Assembly (NCBI RefSeq): GCF_010500835.1 | Contig: NZ_JAAAMJ010000012.1 | Coordinates: 59,405 to 123,404, forward strand | Origin: Aurantimonas aggregata | Lineage (GTDB): Bacteria; Pseudomonadota; Alphaproteobacteria; Rhizobiales; Rhizobiaceae | Direction of reading: 5' to 3' | Length of the DNA: 64,000 nt | Shown here: one piece after another, positions 1 through 21,749 of the stretch | Position numbering within the stretch: the stretch's first letter is position 1 | Layout: each line of letters opens with the position of its first letter | Notes under the pieces: generated by a model | Databases searched by the model: none | What the model saw: the letters and a program-made list of their open reading frames with translations, nothing else | What the model was told of the DNA's origin: nothing | Position numbers and translations under genes: made by a program

Positions 1-377
1 GGAACGACGATCTGGATGCCTTCCGGCACCGGATAGAGCACGTCGTGGCTGAAGCCAAGCGCCAGCTGCAGGTTCTTGCCTTGCAGCGAGGCACGATAAC
101 CAACGCCGTTGATCTCCAGCTTCTTTTCGAAGCCGGTCTTCACGCCGTTCAGGATGTTCGAGATCATCGTGCGGGACATGCCCCACTTCGACCGCGCATC
201 CTTGGACTGGTCGCGCGGATCCACCTGGATCGCGCCCTCTTCCATCTTCACCAGCACTTCTTCGTTCACCACGAAGGAGAGCTCGCCTTTCGGTCCCTTG
301 ACCGTGACGGTCTGCCCATCGACGGACGCAGTCACGCCATCAGGTACGGCGACCGGCTTTTTACCAATACGAGACAT
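1..377 (-). CDS. rplF: 50S ribosomal protein L6 (partial, C-terminus outside window)
   Basis: Large-subunit protein L6, which binds 23S rRNA near the GTPase-associated region. The N-terminus MSRIGKKPV is diagnostic and starts at an ATG at 375-377. About 125 residues are present; the family is about 177 long, so the C-terminal third lies beyond the left edge. It follows rpsH with a 44-base gap in the spc part of the S10/spc operon, and its position after S8 is the usual bacterial order. No defect is visible in the part that can be read. Confidence 0.96.
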   Translation of the reverse strand, partial: MSRIGKKPVAVPDGVTASVDGQTVTVKGPKGELSFVVNEEVLVKMEEGAIQVDPRDQSKDARSKWGMSRTMISNILNGVKTGFEKKLEINGVGYRASLQGKNLQLALGFSHDVLYPVPEGIQIVV

Positions 378-421
378 ATCGAAACCCTGTCCGTTCGTTG
401 CGCTGGGAGGCTGCTACCGCG

Positions 422-820
422 TCAGAAGACGCGGCAGAGCACCTCACCGCCGACATTCTGTTCGCGAGCGCTGTGGTCAGCCATGACGCCCTTCGGCGTC
501 GACAGCACCGAGATGCCCAGCCCGTTCGCCACCTGCGGAATGGTCTTCGCCGAAACGTAGACCCGTCGACCAGGCTTGGAGACGCGAGCGATCTCGCGAA
601 TCACCGGAGTGCCCTCGTAGTACTTCAGCTCGATCTGGAACTCAGACTGGCCGTTGACGAATTCCGTCTGCGTGTAGCCCCGAATGTAGCCCTCGTCCTT
701 GAGGACGTCGAGCACGCGGCCGCGCAGCTTTGAAGCCGGTGTCATCACCGACGACTTGTTGCGCATGATCGCGTTGCGGATACGGGTCAGCATATCGCCG
801 AGAGGATCAGATAGTGACAT
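422..820 (-). CDS. rpsH: 30S ribosomal protein S8
   Basis: S8, a primary 16S rRNA binding protein of the central domain. 132 residues, normal for the family, opening with [17 protein letters not shown] and ending with the conserved GGEVLCRVF. In enterobacteria S8 is the translational repressor of the spc operon; whether that holds here cannot be seen. It lies 12 bases after rpsN and ahead of rplF, so it is surely co-transcribed with them. Confidence 0.98.
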   Translation of the reverse strand: MSLSDPLGDMLTRIRNAIMRNKSSVMTPASKLRGRVLDVLKDEGYIRGYTQTEFVNGQSEFQIELKYYEGTPVIREIARVSKPGRRVYVSAKTIPQVANGLGISVLSTPKGVMADHSAREQNVGGEVLCRVF

Positions 821-832
821 GGCGTGACCTCC

Positions 833-1138
833 TTACCAGCTCGACTTCACGATGCCGGGAATCTGGCCACTATTGCCCAGGTCCCGCAGCGCGATGCGGC
901 TCATCTTCAGCTTGCGATAATAGGCACGCGGGCGACCGGTGACCTCGCAGCGGTTGCGGACACGCACCTTCGAGCCGTTGCGCGGAAGTTCCGCCAGCTC
1001 GAGCTGCGCCCGGAAACGCTCCTCCATGGGAGCGTCGGCATTCTTGGTGATCGTCTTCAGAGCGGCTCGCTTGGCGGCGTACTTCTTCACCAGCTTCTTG
1101 CGATGCTCGTTCTGCTCGATCATGCCCTTTTTGGCCAT
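833..1138 (-). CDS. rpsN: 30S ribosomal protein S14 (zinc-free type)
   Basis: S14 of the small-subunit head. At 101 residues it is the long, zinc-independent (C-minus) form usual in Proteobacteria: only a single Cys is seen in the [16 protein letters not shown] segment, so the CxxC pairs of the zinc form are absent. It starts [11 protein letters not shown] and ends GIVKSSW, both family signatures. It sits between rplE and rpsH in the conserved order. Confidence 0.97.
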   Translation of the reverse strand: MAKKGMIEQNEHRKKLVKKYAAKRAALKTITKNADAPMEERFRAQLELAELPRNGSKVRVRNRCEVTGRPRAYYRKLKMSRIALRDLGNSGQIPGIVKSSW

Positions 1139-1163
1139 TGTCTCGTCCTTTGCTCGACTGCCG

Positions 1164-1727
1164 TTACTGGCGGAAGGGGAAGTTGAACGCCTTCAGCAGC
1201 GCCCGGGCTTCCTCGTCATTGTTCGCCGTCGTACAGACGATGATGTCCATGCCCCACATCTGATCAACCTTGTCGTAGTTGATCTCGGGGAACACGATGT
1301 GTTCCTTGATGCCCATGGCGAAATTGCCGCGGCCATCGAAGCTCTTCGGGTTCAGGCCGCGGAAGTCGCGGACACGCGGCAGGGCGATCTGCACCAGCCG
1401 GTCCATGAACTCGTACATTTTGTCCTTGCGCAAAGTGACCTTCGCGCCGATCGGCATGCCTTCGCGCAGCTTGAAGCCGGCGATGGACTTGGTGGCGCGG
1501 GTCACGACGGGCTTCTGCCCGGCGATGCGCGCGAGATCCTCGGCGGCCACGCTCGGCTTCTTGGAGTCTGCCGTCGCCTCGCCGACACCCATGTTGATGA
1601 CGATCTTCTCGAGGCGCGGCACCTGCATCTCGTTCGAGTACGAGAACTGCTCCAGCAGCGCCTTGCGGATTTCATCGCGATAGACGCGCTTCAGCCGCGG
1701 CTCGTAAGCGGTTGCGGTCTCAGCCAT
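1164..1727 (-). CDS. rplE: 50S ribosomal protein L5
   Basis: L5 binds 5S rRNA in the central protuberance. 187 residues, with the typical [18 protein letters not shown] segment near residue 35 and the [16 protein letters not shown] segment near the C-terminus. Its ATG lies inside the end of rplX (8-base overlap), which points to translational coupling. The family is usually about 180-185 residues, so the length is normal. Confidence 0.98.
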   Translation of the reverse strand: MAETATAYEPRLKRVYRDEIRKALLEQFSYSNEMQVPRLEKIVINMGVGEATADSKKPSVAAEDLARIAGQKPVVTRATKSIAGFKLREGMPIGAKVTLRKDKMYEFMDRLVQIALPRVRDFRGLNPKSFDGRGNFAMGIKEHIVFPEINYDKVDQMWGMDIIVCTTANNDEEARALLKAFNFPFRQ

Positions 1728-2034
1728 TGATCTGCTCTCCCGAGCGCTTCGCGACGCGCACCTTGGTGCCGTCGTCGAGGTTCTTGAAGCCGACGCGGGT
1801 GGCCTTGCCGTCCTTCGGGTCGGAGACCGCGAGGTTCGACAGGTGGATCGGAGCTTCCTTGTTGATGATACCGGCTTCCTGGGAAGCGGTCTGGCGCTGA
1901 TGGCGCTTGACCATATTGACGCCGCGCACCAGGGCGCGTTCGTCCTTCGGCATCATCTTGATGACTTCACCCGACCGGCCCTTGTCCTTGCCGGCGAGCA
2001 CGACGACCGTGTCGCCCTTGCGGATCTTTTGCAT
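1720..2034 (-). CDS. rplX: 50S ribosomal protein L24
   Basis: L24, an assembly-initiator protein with an N-terminal KOW domain ([19 protein letters not shown] at about residues 4-22). 104 residues, normal length. The stop codon overlaps the start of rplE by 8 bases, and rplN lies 13 bases upstream. The order L14-L24-L5 is the standard spc layout. Confidence 0.98.
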   Translation of the reverse strand: MQKIRKGDTVVVLAGKDKGRSGEVIKMMPKDERALVRGVNMVKRHQRQTASQEAGIINKEAPIHLSNLAVSDPKDGKATRVGFKNLDDGTKVRVAKRSGEQING

Positions 2035-2047
2035 CGTCCGCTCTCCT

Positions 2048-2416
2048 CTATAGAACTTCGGGGGCCAGTGAGATGATCTTCATGTGGTTCTTGGCGCGAA
2101 GCTCGCGCGGAACCGGTCCGAAGATACGGGTGCCGACTGGCTCTTTCTTGTTGTCGATGAGCACCGCGGCATTCGAATCGAACCGAATGACCGAGCCGTC
2201 GGCGCGACGGATGTCCTTGGCGGTACGAACCACCACGGCCTTCATCACGTCGCCCTTCTTGACGCGGCCGCGCGGAATAGCTTCCTTGATCGACACCACG
2301 ATGATGTCGCCGACGGAGGCATATTTCCGCTTCGAGCCGCCCAGAACCTTGATGCACATGACACGACGCGCGCCGGAATTATCCGCGACGTCGAGGTTTG
2401 TTTGCATCTGAATCAT
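2048..2416 (-). CDS. rplN: 50S ribosomal protein L14
   Basis: L14, 122 residues, placed at the subunit interface of the 50S particle. It begins [18 protein letters not shown] and ends with the ISLAPEVL signature. It follows rpsQ after 64 bases, the longest gap in this part of the operon. No unusual features are seen. Confidence 0.98.
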   Translation of the reverse strand: MIQMQTNLDVADNSGARRVMCIKVLGGSKRKYASVGDIIVVSIKEAIPRGRVKKGDVMKAVVVRTAKDIRRADGSVIRFDSNAAVLIDNKKEPVGTRIFGPVPRELRAKNHMKIISLAPEVL

Positions 2417-2480
2417 ATCAGGCCGCCTTCAAAGCTTGTTGCCGGGAGGCGCCGCGGAGGCGCTTCACCGACCGTACCGA

Positions 2481-2729
2481 TTAACTGGCTGCTGCCGCGT
2501 CGTTGGAAACGACGACCCAGCTCTTGTCCTTCGAGATCGGACGGCTCTCCTGGATGGAGACCATGTCGCCGATCTTGCACTGATTGTTCTCATCGTGCGC
2601 CTTGTACTTCTTCGACCGGCGCACGGTCTTCTTGAACAGCGGATGGGTGAAGCGACGCTCCACCAGAACCACCACCGTCTTTTCGTTCTTGTCGGAGACG
2701 ACCGTCCCCTGCAGGATGCGTTTCGGCAT
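2481..2729 (-). CDS. rpsQ: 30S ribosomal protein S17
   Basis: S17, an OB-fold 16S rRNA binding protein. The start chosen is the ATG of [18 protein letters not shown] at 2727-2729, giving 82 residues, the family's usual size; a longer reading frame continues upstream into rpmC but has no homology there. The C-terminus is Ala-rich (NDAAAAS). It lies 10 bases after rpmC, the usual L29-S17 pairing. Confidence 0.97.
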   Translation of the reverse strand: MPKRILQGTVVSDKNEKTVVVLVERRFTHPLFKKTVRRSKKYKAHDENNQCKIGDMVSIQESRPISKDKSWVVVSNDAAAAS

Positions 2730-2739
2730 TATCTGATCC

Positions 2740-2940
2740 TCAGGCCTTCGCCTCGGCCGCCTTGGAGCGGTTGATCGTCTTGATCCGTGCGATATCGCGA
2801 CGCACCTGGCGAACGCGGGCGGTGTTCTCAAGCTGACCGGTGGCACGCTGGAAGCGCAGGTTGAACTGCTCCTTCTTCAGCTTGGCGAGCTCGTCCGTGA
2901 GTTCGTCCTGGGTCAGCGTCTTGACGTCGGAAGCTTTCAC
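2740..2940 (-). CDS. rpmC: 50S ribosomal protein L29
   Basis: L29 lies at the peptide exit tunnel and helps dock SRP and trigger factor. 66 residues forming two predicted helices, with the conserved [20 protein letters not shown] segment in the middle. It sits between rplP and rpsQ, 12 bases after rplP. Length and order are normal. Confidence 0.97.
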   Translation of the reverse strand: MKASDVKTLTQDELTDELAKLKKEQFNLRFQRATGQLENTARVRQVRRDIARIKTINRSKAAEAKA

Positions 2941-2952
2941 TTCAAACTCTCC

Positions 2953-3366
2953 TTACTCGGCGATGCGCTGGATGAAGCGCGTGCGGATCGGGAGCTTCGC
3001 AGCTCCCAGCCGCAGCGCTTCCCGCGCGATGTCTTCGGATACGCCGTCGATCTCGAACATGACGCGACCGGGATGAACCCGGGCGGCCCAGTAGTCGACG
3101 GAGCCCTTGCCCTTGCCCATGCGGACTTCGGTCGGCTTCGACGTGACCGGCAGGTCCGGGAAGATCCGGATCCAGACGCGGCCCTGGCGCTTCATCTGAC
3201 GGGTGATCGCGCGGCGTGCCGCCTCGATCTGCCGCGCGGTGACCCGCTCGGGTTCGACCGCCTTCAGACCGAACGAGCCGAAGTTGAGGCTCGTTCCACC
3301 CTTGGCCGTGCCGTGAATGCGTCCCTTGAACGCCTTCCGGTACTTCGTGCGCTTTGGCTGCAGCAT
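2953..3366 (-). CDS. rplP: 50S ribosomal protein L16
   Basis: L16 sits near the peptidyl-transferase centre and the tRNA A/P sites. 137 residues, starting [16 protein letters not shown] and carrying the [20 protein letters not shown] segment around residue 67. Normal length. It lies 25 bases after rpsC in the S10 operon. Confidence 0.98.
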   Translation of the reverse strand: MLQPKRTKYRKAFKGRIHGTAKGGTSLNFGSFGLKAVEPERVTARQIEAARRAITRQMKRQGRVWIRIFPDLPVTSKPTEVRMGKGKGSVDYWAARVHPGRVMFEIDGVSEDIAREALRLGAAKLPIRTRFIQRIAE

Positions 3367-3391
3367 CTTTCGTTACTCCGAATTCTGGCCG

Positions 3392-4099
3392 TCAGGCGTG
3401 CTCGCGACGACGACCGCCGCCGCCCTGGGCATCACCCTCGATCTGACGGCGCTCGGAGGCCATCGGATCATGCTCGAGGATTTCGCCCTTGAAGATCCAC
3501 ACCTTGACGCCGCAAATGCCATAGGCAGTCTTGGCTTCGGCGGTGCCGTAATCGATGTCGGCGCGCAGCGTGTGCAGCGGCACACGGCCTTCGCGGTACC
3601 ATTCCGTCCGGGCGATCTCGGCGCCGCCGAGGCGACCGCCGCAATTGATCCGGATGCCTTCGGCACCGAGGCGCATGGCCGACTGGACCGCACGCTTCAT
3701 CGCCCGACGGAACGCCACCCGGCGCTCCAGCTGCTGGGCGATCGACTGCGCCACCAGCGTCGCGTCGATCTCGGGCTTGCGGATCTCGACGATATTGATG
3801 TGCGTCTCGGCGTCGGTCATCGAGGCGAGCTTCTTGCGAAGCTTCTCGATGTCGGCGCCCTTCTTGCCGATGACGATGCCCGGACGTGCCGAGTGGATCG
3901 TGATGCGGCACTTCTTGTGCGGACGCTCGATGACGATCTTGGAAACCGCTGCCTGCTTCAGCTCTTCGAGCAGATAGGCGCGGATCTTGAGATCCTCATG
4001 CAGGAGCTCGCCGTATTCGCCGGTGTTGGCGAACCAGCGCGAGTCCCAGGTGCGGTTGATCCCGAGGCGGAAGCCGGTCGGGTTGATTTTCTGACCCAT
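3392..4099 (-). CDS. rpsC: 30S ribosomal protein S3
   Basis: S3 lines the mRNA entry tunnel of the 30S head and has helicase-related roles. 235 residues: an N-terminal KH domain ([14 protein letters not shown] at about 67-80 is the KH core) followed by the S3 C-terminal domain, with a short basic tail rich in Gly and Arg. Its ATG overlaps the stop of rplV by one base (TAATG), showing translational coupling. Confidence 0.98.
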   Translation of the reverse strand: MGQKINPTGFRLGINRTWDSRWFANTGEYGELLHEDLKIRAYLLEELKQAAVSKIVIERPHKKCRITIHSARPGIVIGKKGADIEKLRKKLASMTDAETHINIVEIRKPEIDATLVAQSIAQQLERRVAFRRAMKRAVQSAMRLGAEGIRINCGGRLGGAEIARTEWYREGRVPLHTLRADIDYGTAEAKTAYGICGVKVWIFKGEILEHDPMASERRQIEGDAQGGGGRRREHA

Positions 4100-4488
4100 T
4101 ATGCGGCCTCCTCGAGTGCGGCGACCTCGCGAACGACGATCGTCAGATGCGAGAAGGGCTTCTCCACCCGGCTCGCACGACCGCGACCGCGAGCGTGGAA
4201 ACGCTTCATCGTGATCGACTTGCCGACATAGGCTTCCGCCACGATCAGCGAGTCGACGTCGAGATCATGGTTGTTCTCGGCGTTCGCAATGGCGCTTTCC
4301 AGCGTCTTCTTGACCGTCTCGGCAATCCGCTTGCGCGAGAAGGTCAGGTCCGCCAGGGCGGCCTCGACCTTCTTGCCGCGGATCAGCTGCGCGACGAGGT
4401 TGAGCTTCTGCGGGCTGACACGGATCGTCCGGGCGACAGCTCTCGCTTCGTTTTCGTTAAGCCGGCGCTCGGCCTTCACCTTACCCAT
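4099..4488 (-). CDS. rplV: 50S ribosomal protein L22
   Basis: L22, whose extended loop lines the exit tunnel and is a known site of macrolide-resistance changes. The start is the ATG of [17 protein letters not shown] at 4486-4488, giving 129 residues; the frame stays open far upstream, but those codons overlap rpsS in another frame and are not family-like. The stop overlaps the rpsC start by one base. Confidence 0.97.
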   Translation of the reverse strand: MGKVKAERRLNENEARAVARTIRVSPQKLNLVAQLIRGKKVEAALADLTFSRKRIAETVKKTLESAIANAENNHDLDVDSLIVAEAYVGKSITMKRFHARGRGRASRVEKPFSHLTIVVREVAALEEAA

Positions 4489-4490
4489 GA

Positions 4491-4769
4491 TTACTTCCTC
4501 TTCGCCTTCTTGTCGGCGCCGTGGCCGTAATAGGTACGGGTAGGCGAGAACTCGCCGAACTTGTGTCCGACCATGTCCTCGTTGACCGAGACCGGGATGT
4601 GCTTGTTGCCGTTGTAGACGCCGAACGTAAGTCCGACGAACTGCGGCAGGATCGTCGAGCGACGGGTCCAGATCTTGATCACATCGTTGCGGCCGCTCTC
4701 GCGCGCCTTCTCGGCTTTCTTGAGAAGGTAGCCATCGACGAACGGACCCTTCCAGACGGAACGTGTCAT
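4491..4769 (-). CDS. rpsS: 30S ribosomal protein S19
   Basis: S19 of the 30S head, contacting S13 and the central protuberance of 50S. 92 residues, beginning [15 protein letters not shown] and holding the [16 protein letters not shown] signature near the C-terminus. It lies only 2 bases from rplV and 11 bases after rplB. Confidence 0.98.
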   Translation of the reverse strand: MTRSVWKGPFVDGYLLKKAEKARESGRNDVIKIWTRRSTILPQFVGLTFGVYNGNKHIPVSVNEDMVGHKFGEFSPTRTYYGHGADKKAKRK

Positions 4770-4780
4770 GAAAAAACCCC

Positions 4781-5617
4781 TTACTTCTTACGCTGATGGC
4801 GCGAGCGCATGATGAACTGGTCGGTCGCCTTGTTCTGGCGCGTCCGCTTGCCCTTCGTGGGCTTGCCCCAGGGCGAGACCGGATGACGGCCACCCGAGGT
4901 GCGGCCTTCGCCGCCGCCGTGCGGGTGATCGACCGGGTTCATCGCGACACCGCGAACGTGCGGCCGGCGGCCGAGCCAGCGCGAGCGCCCAGCCTTGCCG
5001 AGATTGATGTTCGAATGGTCCGGATTGGACACCGCCCCGACCGTGGCAAAGCACGAGGACGAAACCAGCCGCTGCTCACCCGAATTGAGGCGCAGGATCG
5101 CCATGCCCTGGTCGCGACCGACCAGCTGGGCATAGGACCCGGCCGAGCGGGCGATCTGACCACCCTTCATCGGCTTCATCTCCACATTGTGGATGATGGT
5201 GCCGACGGGCAGCGACGACAGCGGCATCGCATTGCCGGGCTTGACGTCGACGCCGGTCATGCCTGCGATGATCTGGTCACCGGCAGCCAGGCGCTGCGGC
5301 GCCAGGATGTAGGCAAGCTCGCCGTCGGCGTACTTGATCAGCGCGATGAAAGCGGTCCGGTTCGGATCGTACTCGATCCGCTCCACCGTACCGACGACAT
5401 CCAGCTTGCGCCGCTTGAAGTCGATCTGGCGGTAGGTCCGCTTGTGCCCGCCGCCCTGATACCGAGCCGTCACGCGGCCGGTATTGTTGCGGCCGCCCTT
5501 CTGGCTGAGGCCCTCGGTCAGATGCTTGACCGGCTTGCCCTTCCAGAGGCCCGAGCGATCGACGATGACCAGCTGGCGCTGGCTCGGCGTGTTCGGTTTG
5601 AAATTCTTAAGTGCCAT
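4781..5617 (-). CDS. rplB: 50S ribosomal protein L2
   Basis: L2, one of the most conserved ribosomal proteins, needed for subunit joining and peptidyl transfer. 278 residues, starting [15 protein letters not shown]. The [21 protein letters not shown] motif with the conserved His is at about 221-241, and the C-terminus is basic. Normal length, and it precedes rpsS as usual. Confidence 0.99.
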   Translation of the reverse strand: MALKNFKPNTPSQRQLVIVDRSGLWKGKPVKHLTEGLSQKGGRNNTGRVTARYQGGGHKRTYRQIDFKRRKLDVVGTVERIEYDPNRTAFIALIKYADGELAYILAPQRLAAGDQIIAGMTGVDVKPGNAMPLSSLPVGTIIHNVEMKPMKGGQIARSAGSYAQLVGRDQGMAILRLNSGEQRLVSSSCFATVGAVSNPDHSNINLGKAGRSRWLGRRPHVRGVAMNPVDHPHGGGEGRTSGGRHPVSPWGKPTKGKRTRQNKATDQFIMRSRHQRKK

Positions 5618-5638
5618 TGCCTAATCCTCCGGTCCCGA

Positions 5639-5932
5639 TCAAAGACCGGTCGAGACGTCGATCGACTGGCCTTCGGCCAATGTCACGACGGCTTTTTTCT
5701 GATCGCTCTGGCGACCGATACGGCCGCGGAAGCGCTTGACCTTGCCCTTGCGGACCAGCGTGTTGACGGCGGTGACCTTCACCCCGAACAGTGCCTCGAC
5801 GGCCGCCCGGATCTCCGGCTTGGTAGCCGTTTTGGGGACGTTGAAGACCACCTGGTTCGAATCCGACAGCATGGTCGACTTCTCGGTGATCACCGGGCTG
5901 GTGATGACGTCGTAGTGGCGAAGATCGTTCAT
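5639..5932 (-). CDS. rplW: 50S ribosomal protein L23
   Basis: L23, the main exit-tunnel docking site for trigger factor and SRP. 97 residues, with [13 protein letters not shown] at about 12-24 and the [18 protein letters not shown] segment in the second half. Its start overlaps the end of rplD by 4 bases (ATGA), which indicates coupled translation. Confidence 0.98.
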   Translation of the reverse strand: MNDLRHYDVITSPVITEKSTMLSDSNQVVFNVPKTATKPEIRAAVEALFGVKVTAVNTLVRKGKVKRFRGRIGRQSDQKKAVVTLAEGQSIDVSTGL

Positions 5933-6549
5933 TTGAACCGCTCCTCGAGAGCCTCGACGGCGGCCTTCGAAAGGACGAGGGTCCGGCGACGGAGAATGTC
6001 GTAGACGTTGATGCCCTGGACCGGCAGCACGTCGATGTTCGGGATGTTGCGAGCCGAGCGCGAGAAGTTCACGTCGAGCTCGGCACCGCCGATGATCAGT
6101 GCGTTCGCCAGGCCGAGATCGGCGAAGTTCTTCACCATGCCCTTGGTCTTGGCATCGGCGCTCTTCAGATCGTCGATGATCATCAGGCCGCCGGACTTTG
6201 CCTTGGCCGAAAGAGCGTGCCGAAGCGCCAGCGCCCGAACCTTCTTGGGAAGGTCGTGAGCGTGGCTGCGCGAGGTCGGGCCGTGGGCCTTGCCACCGCC
6301 GCGGAACTGCGGCGCGCGAGCCGAGCCGTGACGCGCACGACCCGTGCCCTTCTGGCGGTAGAGCTTGGCACCGGTCCGTGCGATCTCCGCGCGGCCCAGC
6401 GTCTGGTGCGTGCCCTGCTGGCGCTTGGCCAGCTGCCAGCGCACCATGCGCTGCAGGATGTCCTCACGCGGCTCGAGACCGAAGATCTCATCCGCGAGCG
6501 TGACCTGGCCGGCATCCTTGCCGTCGAGGCTCTTGATCGTGAAATCCAT
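5929..6549 (-). CDS. rplD: 50S ribosomal protein L4
   Basis: L4 reaches into the exit tunnel and, in enterobacteria, also represses the S10 operon. 206 residues. The [20 protein letters not shown] tunnel-loop segment is at about 67-86. The start overlaps the rplC stop by one base (TAATG) and the end overlaps rplW by 4 bases, so rplC, rplD and rplW form a tightly coupled trio. Confidence 0.98.
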   Translation of the reverse strand: MDFTIKSLDGKDAGQVTLADEIFGLEPREDILQRMVRWQLAKRQQGTHQTLGRAEIARTGAKLYRQKGTGRARHGSARAPQFRGGGKAHGPTSRSHAHDLPKKVRALALRHALSAKAKSGGLMIIDDLKSADAKTKGMVKNFADLGLANALIIGGAELDVNFSRSARNIPNIDVLPVQGINVYDILRRRTLVLSKAAVEALEERFK

Positions 6550-7277
6550 TATTCCGCTCCCTCGGAAGCGTCCGCAGTCTCCGCGGCGGCACCGTTACCG
6601 GCAGCCGAGCGCAGCGCGGCCGGCTTCGGCGCGTTGTCGGGCAGCGCCGCCTTGACGGCGTCGCGAATTTCGATCCAGCCGCCCTTCGAACCCGGAACCG
6701 CACCGCGGATCAGGATAAGGCCCTTGTCGGGATCGGTGCGGACCACTTCGAGGTTCTGCGTCGTGACGCGAACCTGACCCATGTGACCGGCCATCTTCTT
6801 GTTCTTGAAGACCTTGCCCGGATCCTGGCGCTGACCGGTCGAACCCAGCGAACGGTGCGAGACCGAGACGCCGTGGGTTGCCCGAAGACCACCGAAATTA
6901 TGGCGCTTCATGCCGCCGGCGAAACCCTTACCGATCGAGGTACCCGTCACGTCGACCTTCTGGCCGGGGACGAAATGCTCGGCCGTGATCTCGGATCCGA
7001 CGTCGATCATGTTGTCGTCCGTTACGCGGAACTCAACGAGCTTGCGCTTCGGTTCAACCGAGGCCTGGGCGAAAACGCCGCGCATGGCCTTGGAAGTTCT
7101 CGTCACCTTGGCGAGACCGGCGCCGAGCTGAACGGCGCTATAGCCATTCTTCTCGAGGGTCCGCTGGGCGATGACCTGGAGGTTTTCAACCCGCAGGACG
7201 GTAACCGGCACGTGCTCGCCGACGTCGTTATAGACGCGGGTCATGCCGACCTTCTGTGCAATCACACCTGAACGCAT
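6549..7277 (-). CDS. rplC: 50S ribosomal protein L3
   Basis: L3, an assembly-initiating protein whose loop reaches the peptidyl-transferase centre. 242 residues, longer than the roughly 210 of E. coli because of an Ala/Glu-rich C-terminal tail (after about residue 215), as is common in Hyphomicrobiales. The core segment [27 protein letters not shown] is present around residues 145-170. It lies 26 bases after rpsJ. Confidence 0.97.
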   Translation of the reverse strand: MRSGVIAQKVGMTRVYNDVGEHVPVTVLRVENLQVIAQRTLEKNGYSAVQLGAGLAKVTRTSKAMRGVFAQASVEPKRKLVEFRVTDDNMIDVGSEITAEHFVPGQKVDVTGTSIGKGFAGGMKRHNFGGLRATHGVSVSHRSLGSTGQRQDPGKVFKNKKMAGHMGQVRVTTQNLEVVRTDPDKGLILIRGAVPGSKGGWIEIRDAVKAALPDNAPKPAALRSAAGNGAAAETADASEGAE

Positions 7278-7303
7278 GGGGCGTTATCCTTCCCGTGCTC
7301 GAA

Positions 7304-7612
7304 TCAGAGCTTGATCTCGACATCGACGCCAGCGGCGAGGTCGAGCTTCATGAGCGCATCAACCGTCTGCGGCGTCGGATCGACGATGTCGAGGAGCCGC
7401 TTGTGGGTGCGCATTTCGAACTGCTCGCGCGACTTCTTGTCGATGTGCGGCGAGCGGTTGACGGTAAACTTTTCGATTCGCGTCGGCAGCGGGATCGGAC
7501 CACGGACATTGGCGCCGGTGCGCTTGGCAGTCGAAACAATCTCGCGCGTCGAGGCGTCAAGGACCCGGTGGTCGAACGCCTTGAGGCGGATGCGGATATT
7601 CTGGCCGTTCAT
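7304..7612 (-). CDS. rpsJ: 30S ribosomal protein S10
   Basis: S10, which also acts as NusE in transcription antitermination. The start is the ATG of [16 protein letters not shown] at 7610-7612, giving 102 residues, the family norm; an in-frame upstream ATG would add nine non-conserved residues. It is the first gene of the S10 operon and follows tuf1 across a 168-base gap with a strong hairpin. Confidence 0.97.
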   Translation of the reverse strand: MNGQNIRIRLKAFDHRVLDASTREIVSTAKRTGANVRGPIPLPTRIEKFTVNRSPHIDKKSREQFEMRTHKRLLDIVDPTPQTVDALMKLDLAAGVDVEIKL

Positions 7613-7731
7613 TTCATTCGTCCTCTCGTCGGACCACACCGGCCTAGCGGCGGTTTCCGAGCGCTTGTCTTCTCAAGGCAGCCATGTCGTCGCGAGGACT
7701 GACCCCGCCTGCCCCGTGGGGCGAATTCAAA

Positions 7732-7767
7732 GGGCGCGGCGGACCGGACTGCTCCGGCGCCGCGCCC
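7732..7767 (-). terminator. Hairpin between tuf1 and rpsJ
   Basis: A perfect 10-bp GC stem (7732-7741 with 7758-7767) encloses a loop that itself contains a CCGG self-pair. Read on the minus strand it lies 13 bases beyond the tuf1 stop and is followed by only a short T-run (CCCTTTGAATT). It probably ends or thins out str-operon transcription before the S10 operon. The weak U-tract makes full termination uncertain. Confidence 0.55.
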
Positions 7768-7780
7768 GATTGTCTCGTCG

Positions 7781-8956
<1,176 letters not shown>

Positions 8957-9018
8957 CGTGGCGCTCCATTGTCTTATCGCGGCTCAAGGAGCCGAATTTC
9001 TGTTCCGGACGGATCCGA

Positions 9019-11109
<2,091 letters not shown>

Positions 11110-11140
11110 AGGGGCGTCGCCTTTCGGACGGAAGCTTGAA

Positions 11141-11623
<483 letters not shown>

Positions 11624-11643
11624 TCAACTTGTCGGCGTGGGGC

Positions 11644-12015
11644 TTATTTCGGACGCTTGGCGCCGTACTTCGAACGGCGCTGTCTGCGGTTCTTGACGCC
11701 CTGCGTGTCGAGCACGCCGCGGATGATGTGATAGCGCACACCGGGAAGGTCCTTGACGCGACCGCCGCGGATCATCACCACGGAGTGCTCCTGAAGGTTA
11801 TGACCCTCGCCCGGAATGTAGCCGATGACTTCGTAGCCGTTGACGAGCCGCACCTTCGCGACCTTACGAAGGGCCGAGTTCGGCTTCTTCGGGGTCGTGG
11901 TGTAGACGCGCGTGCAAACGCCGCGCTTCTGCGGGTTGGCCTCAAGTGCCGGAACCGTGTTGCGCTCGACGGGGCGAACGCGCGGCTTCCGAACCAGCTG
12001 GTTAATGGTCGGCAT
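11644..12015 (-). CDS. rpsL: 30S ribosomal protein S12
   Basis: S12 controls decoding accuracy and is the classic streptomycin-resistance target. The start is the ATG of [12 protein letters not shown] at 12013-12015, giving 123 residues; the open frame continues upstream without homology. The [15 protein letters not shown] segment has Lys at the position equivalent to K43 (PKKPNSA), so the wild-type, streptomycin-sensitive form is seen. First gene of the str operon. Confidence 0.98.
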   Translation of the reverse strand: MPTINQLVRKPRVRPVERNTVPALEANPQKRGVCTRVYTTTPKKPNSALRKVAKVRLVNGYEVIGYIPGEGHNLQEHSVVMIRGGRVKDLPGVRYHIIRGVLDTQGVKNRRQRRSKYGAKRPK

Positions 12016-12268
12016 TCCAACCTTCCCTCTTCTTCCAAATCCAGGTTCTGAACAAAACGCTCCACCCGCGAGAGGAGTGACCCTCATGCGCGAAACCGGG
12101 CAGTGGATCCGCGTTATCTGCGGACTGCCCGGAATGATGCAGAGGACCGTCTTTCGGTCGTGCAGCCAGCGATGTATCGTCTCGTTGAACGAAGCCTTGT
12201 TTGAAGCGCTGGATCCCGGACGTGGCGTCCATGGGAAGATTCGGCTTCACATCGGCTCTGTTGGCGGG

Positions 12269-12297
12269 TGTTTACCGATTCTGCCGGGCCCCGTCAA
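12269..12297 (-). promoter_or_regulatory. Candidate promoter of the str operon (rpsL-rpsG-fusA-tuf)
   Basis: On the minus strand TTGACG (12292-12297) is followed after 17 bases by TAAACA (12269-12274). The -35 is near consensus and the spacing is ideal; the -10 is weaker. It lies about 250 bases upstream of rpsL in the gap that separates the str operon from the GNAT gene, where a promoter is expected. The long leader that would result shows no obvious regulatory fold by eye. Confidence 0.5.
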
Positions 12298-12313
12298 CCC
12301 CGCACACGCAGGG

Positions 12314-12874
12314 CTAGGCCTCTCTGGCCGCCGGAAGGCTCGAAACAGCTGCCGTATCGTCAGCAGTGTCGATGGCGCGCGCGAAATACCGCACCGACTT
12401 CCCGCCATCCATCGTATCGGCACTGCCGATTTCAACAAATCCCATCGCCCGATGGAAGGCGTCGGAGGTCGGGTTCGGCGGTTCGCGGTTGACCTCGCAG
12501 ACGACGCGCACGTGACCGGCGCGTGCAGCGGTGGCGAACACGGCGGCGTAGAGCTGCCGTGCCAGTCCCCGCCCCCTCGCCTCCGCAGCGACAGCGATAC
12601 GATCGATGTAGACGAAGCGGTCGAAGCGCTCGCGCATCCAGAGGAAATTCGGGCTGGCGTAATCAGTGTCCTGGTCGAACGCCAGCAGGAAGGCAGCTGC
12701 CGTGGTCGCCCGGATGGCCAGGTAGGCCGTGTTCACGAGACGCGCGAACTCAGCCGTGGTCAGGAGCGACAACTCCTCGGCGTGGGCATTGTTGAGCGCC
12801 AGCAGCCCCGGCATGTCGCCGGCGCGGATGGCCTGCAGCGTGGCCATGAAAGCCTGATCAGTCGGCTCGCTCAT
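12314..12874 (-). CDS. GNAT-family N-acetyltransferase
   Basis: An acetyl-CoA-dependent acetyltransferase of unknown substrate. 186 residues. The acetyl-CoA binding motif A is seen as IDRIAVAAEARGRGLARQLY (about 90-109; the RGRGLA loop holds the pyrophosphate), with further GNAT features in the VCEVNREPPNP and AFHRAMGFVEIG segments. It stands alone between the rpoC terminator and the str promoter, so it is probably an independent unit. The order of this single gene in an otherwise conserved ribosomal block suggests a lineage-specific insertion. Confidence 0.85.
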   Translation of the reverse strand: MSEPTDQAFMATLQAIRAGDMPGLLALNNAHAEELSLLTTAEFARLVNTAYLAIRATTAAAFLLAFDQDTDYASPNFLWMRERFDRFVYIDRIAVAAEARGRGLARQLYAAVFATAARAGHVRVVCEVNREPPNPTSDAFHRAMGFVEIGSADTMDGGKSVRYFARAIDTADDTAAVSSLPAAREA

Positions 12875-12911
12875 CGTCTCCGGCTCCTGCGCTGCGCCTA
12901 AGGGTCAGAAC

Positions 12912-12945
12912 GACGAAGGGCCGCTCTCGCGAGCGGCCCTTCGTC
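12912..12945 (-). terminator. Strong hairpin downstream of rpoC
   Basis: A perfect 15-bp stem (12912-12926 with 12931-12945) closed, on the minus strand, by GCGA, a stable GNRA tetraloop. It lies 25 bases past the rpoC stop. There is no T-run after it on the minus strand, so it may act as a Rho-assisted terminator or a 3'-end stabiliser for the rpoBC message. Position and stem quality make a 3'-end role very likely. Confidence 0.75.
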
Positions 12946-12969
12946 TTCTCATGCGGTCCGGCGCTGCCG

Positions 12970-17166
<4,197 letters not shown>

Positions 17167-17269
17167 GGATTTTCTCCTTCTGGGACGCGGAGCCCCGAGT
17201 CGCGGTGGCAAGGCCGACCGCTGAAATCTTCCTCGTAGAAGGACCGGCGCCGGCGGGCGCCGATCCGTT

Positions 17270-17291
17270 GCGCGGCCCTGTCAGGCCGCGC
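17270..17291 (-). other. Hairpin between rpoB and rpoC
   Basis: An 8-bp perfect GC stem (17270-17277 with 17284-17291) with loop CTGTCA, 12 bases beyond the rpoB stop. No T-run follows. It may pace ribosomes or protect the upstream message. The 136-base rpoB-rpoC spacer otherwise holds only the rpoC ribosome binding site. Confidence 0.4.
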
Positions 17292-17302
17292 CTCGCTGAA
17301 CG

Positions 17303-21445
<4,143 letters not shown>

Positions 21446-21749
21446 CGTCGCTCCTTCTCGTGACATCGCCCTTGACCGAAGGGCTTCAACTCTTATTCCT
21501 CTCCGCCGAGAGGAGCCGTCTCAGTCCGGGACGGACTGGGCGGTACTGACGAACTACCGGGACGTACCCCCGCGTCTCCGAAAGGCTCCGAAGAGCCGTC
21601 GGGACACGCGCATGCCTGTTTGCGGCAGGCATCGAGACGCCGGACCGGGGCCACCGATCCTGCTCGCCGCTGCGGCGAGCACGGAAGGCGGGACGACAAA
21701 AGCCGCCCCGCCTACCGGATTTTCGTTGGCAACCGCGGCTAGGCCGCGA
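21446..21749 (-). other. rplL-rpoB intergenic region with several hairpins
   Basis: 304 bases without a gene. On the minus strand it holds, in order, a pairing of AGGCGGG with CCCGCCT flanking a TTTTGTC loop (21686-21713), a perfect 9-bp stem (21661-21669 with 21673-21681) and a 7-bp stem ATGCCTG/CAGGCAT (21612-21618 with 21626-21632). In E. coli the same gap carries an attenuator and an RNase III site that set the ratio of L7/L12 to RNA polymerase. A like role is inferred here from position and structure only. Confidence 0.5.
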
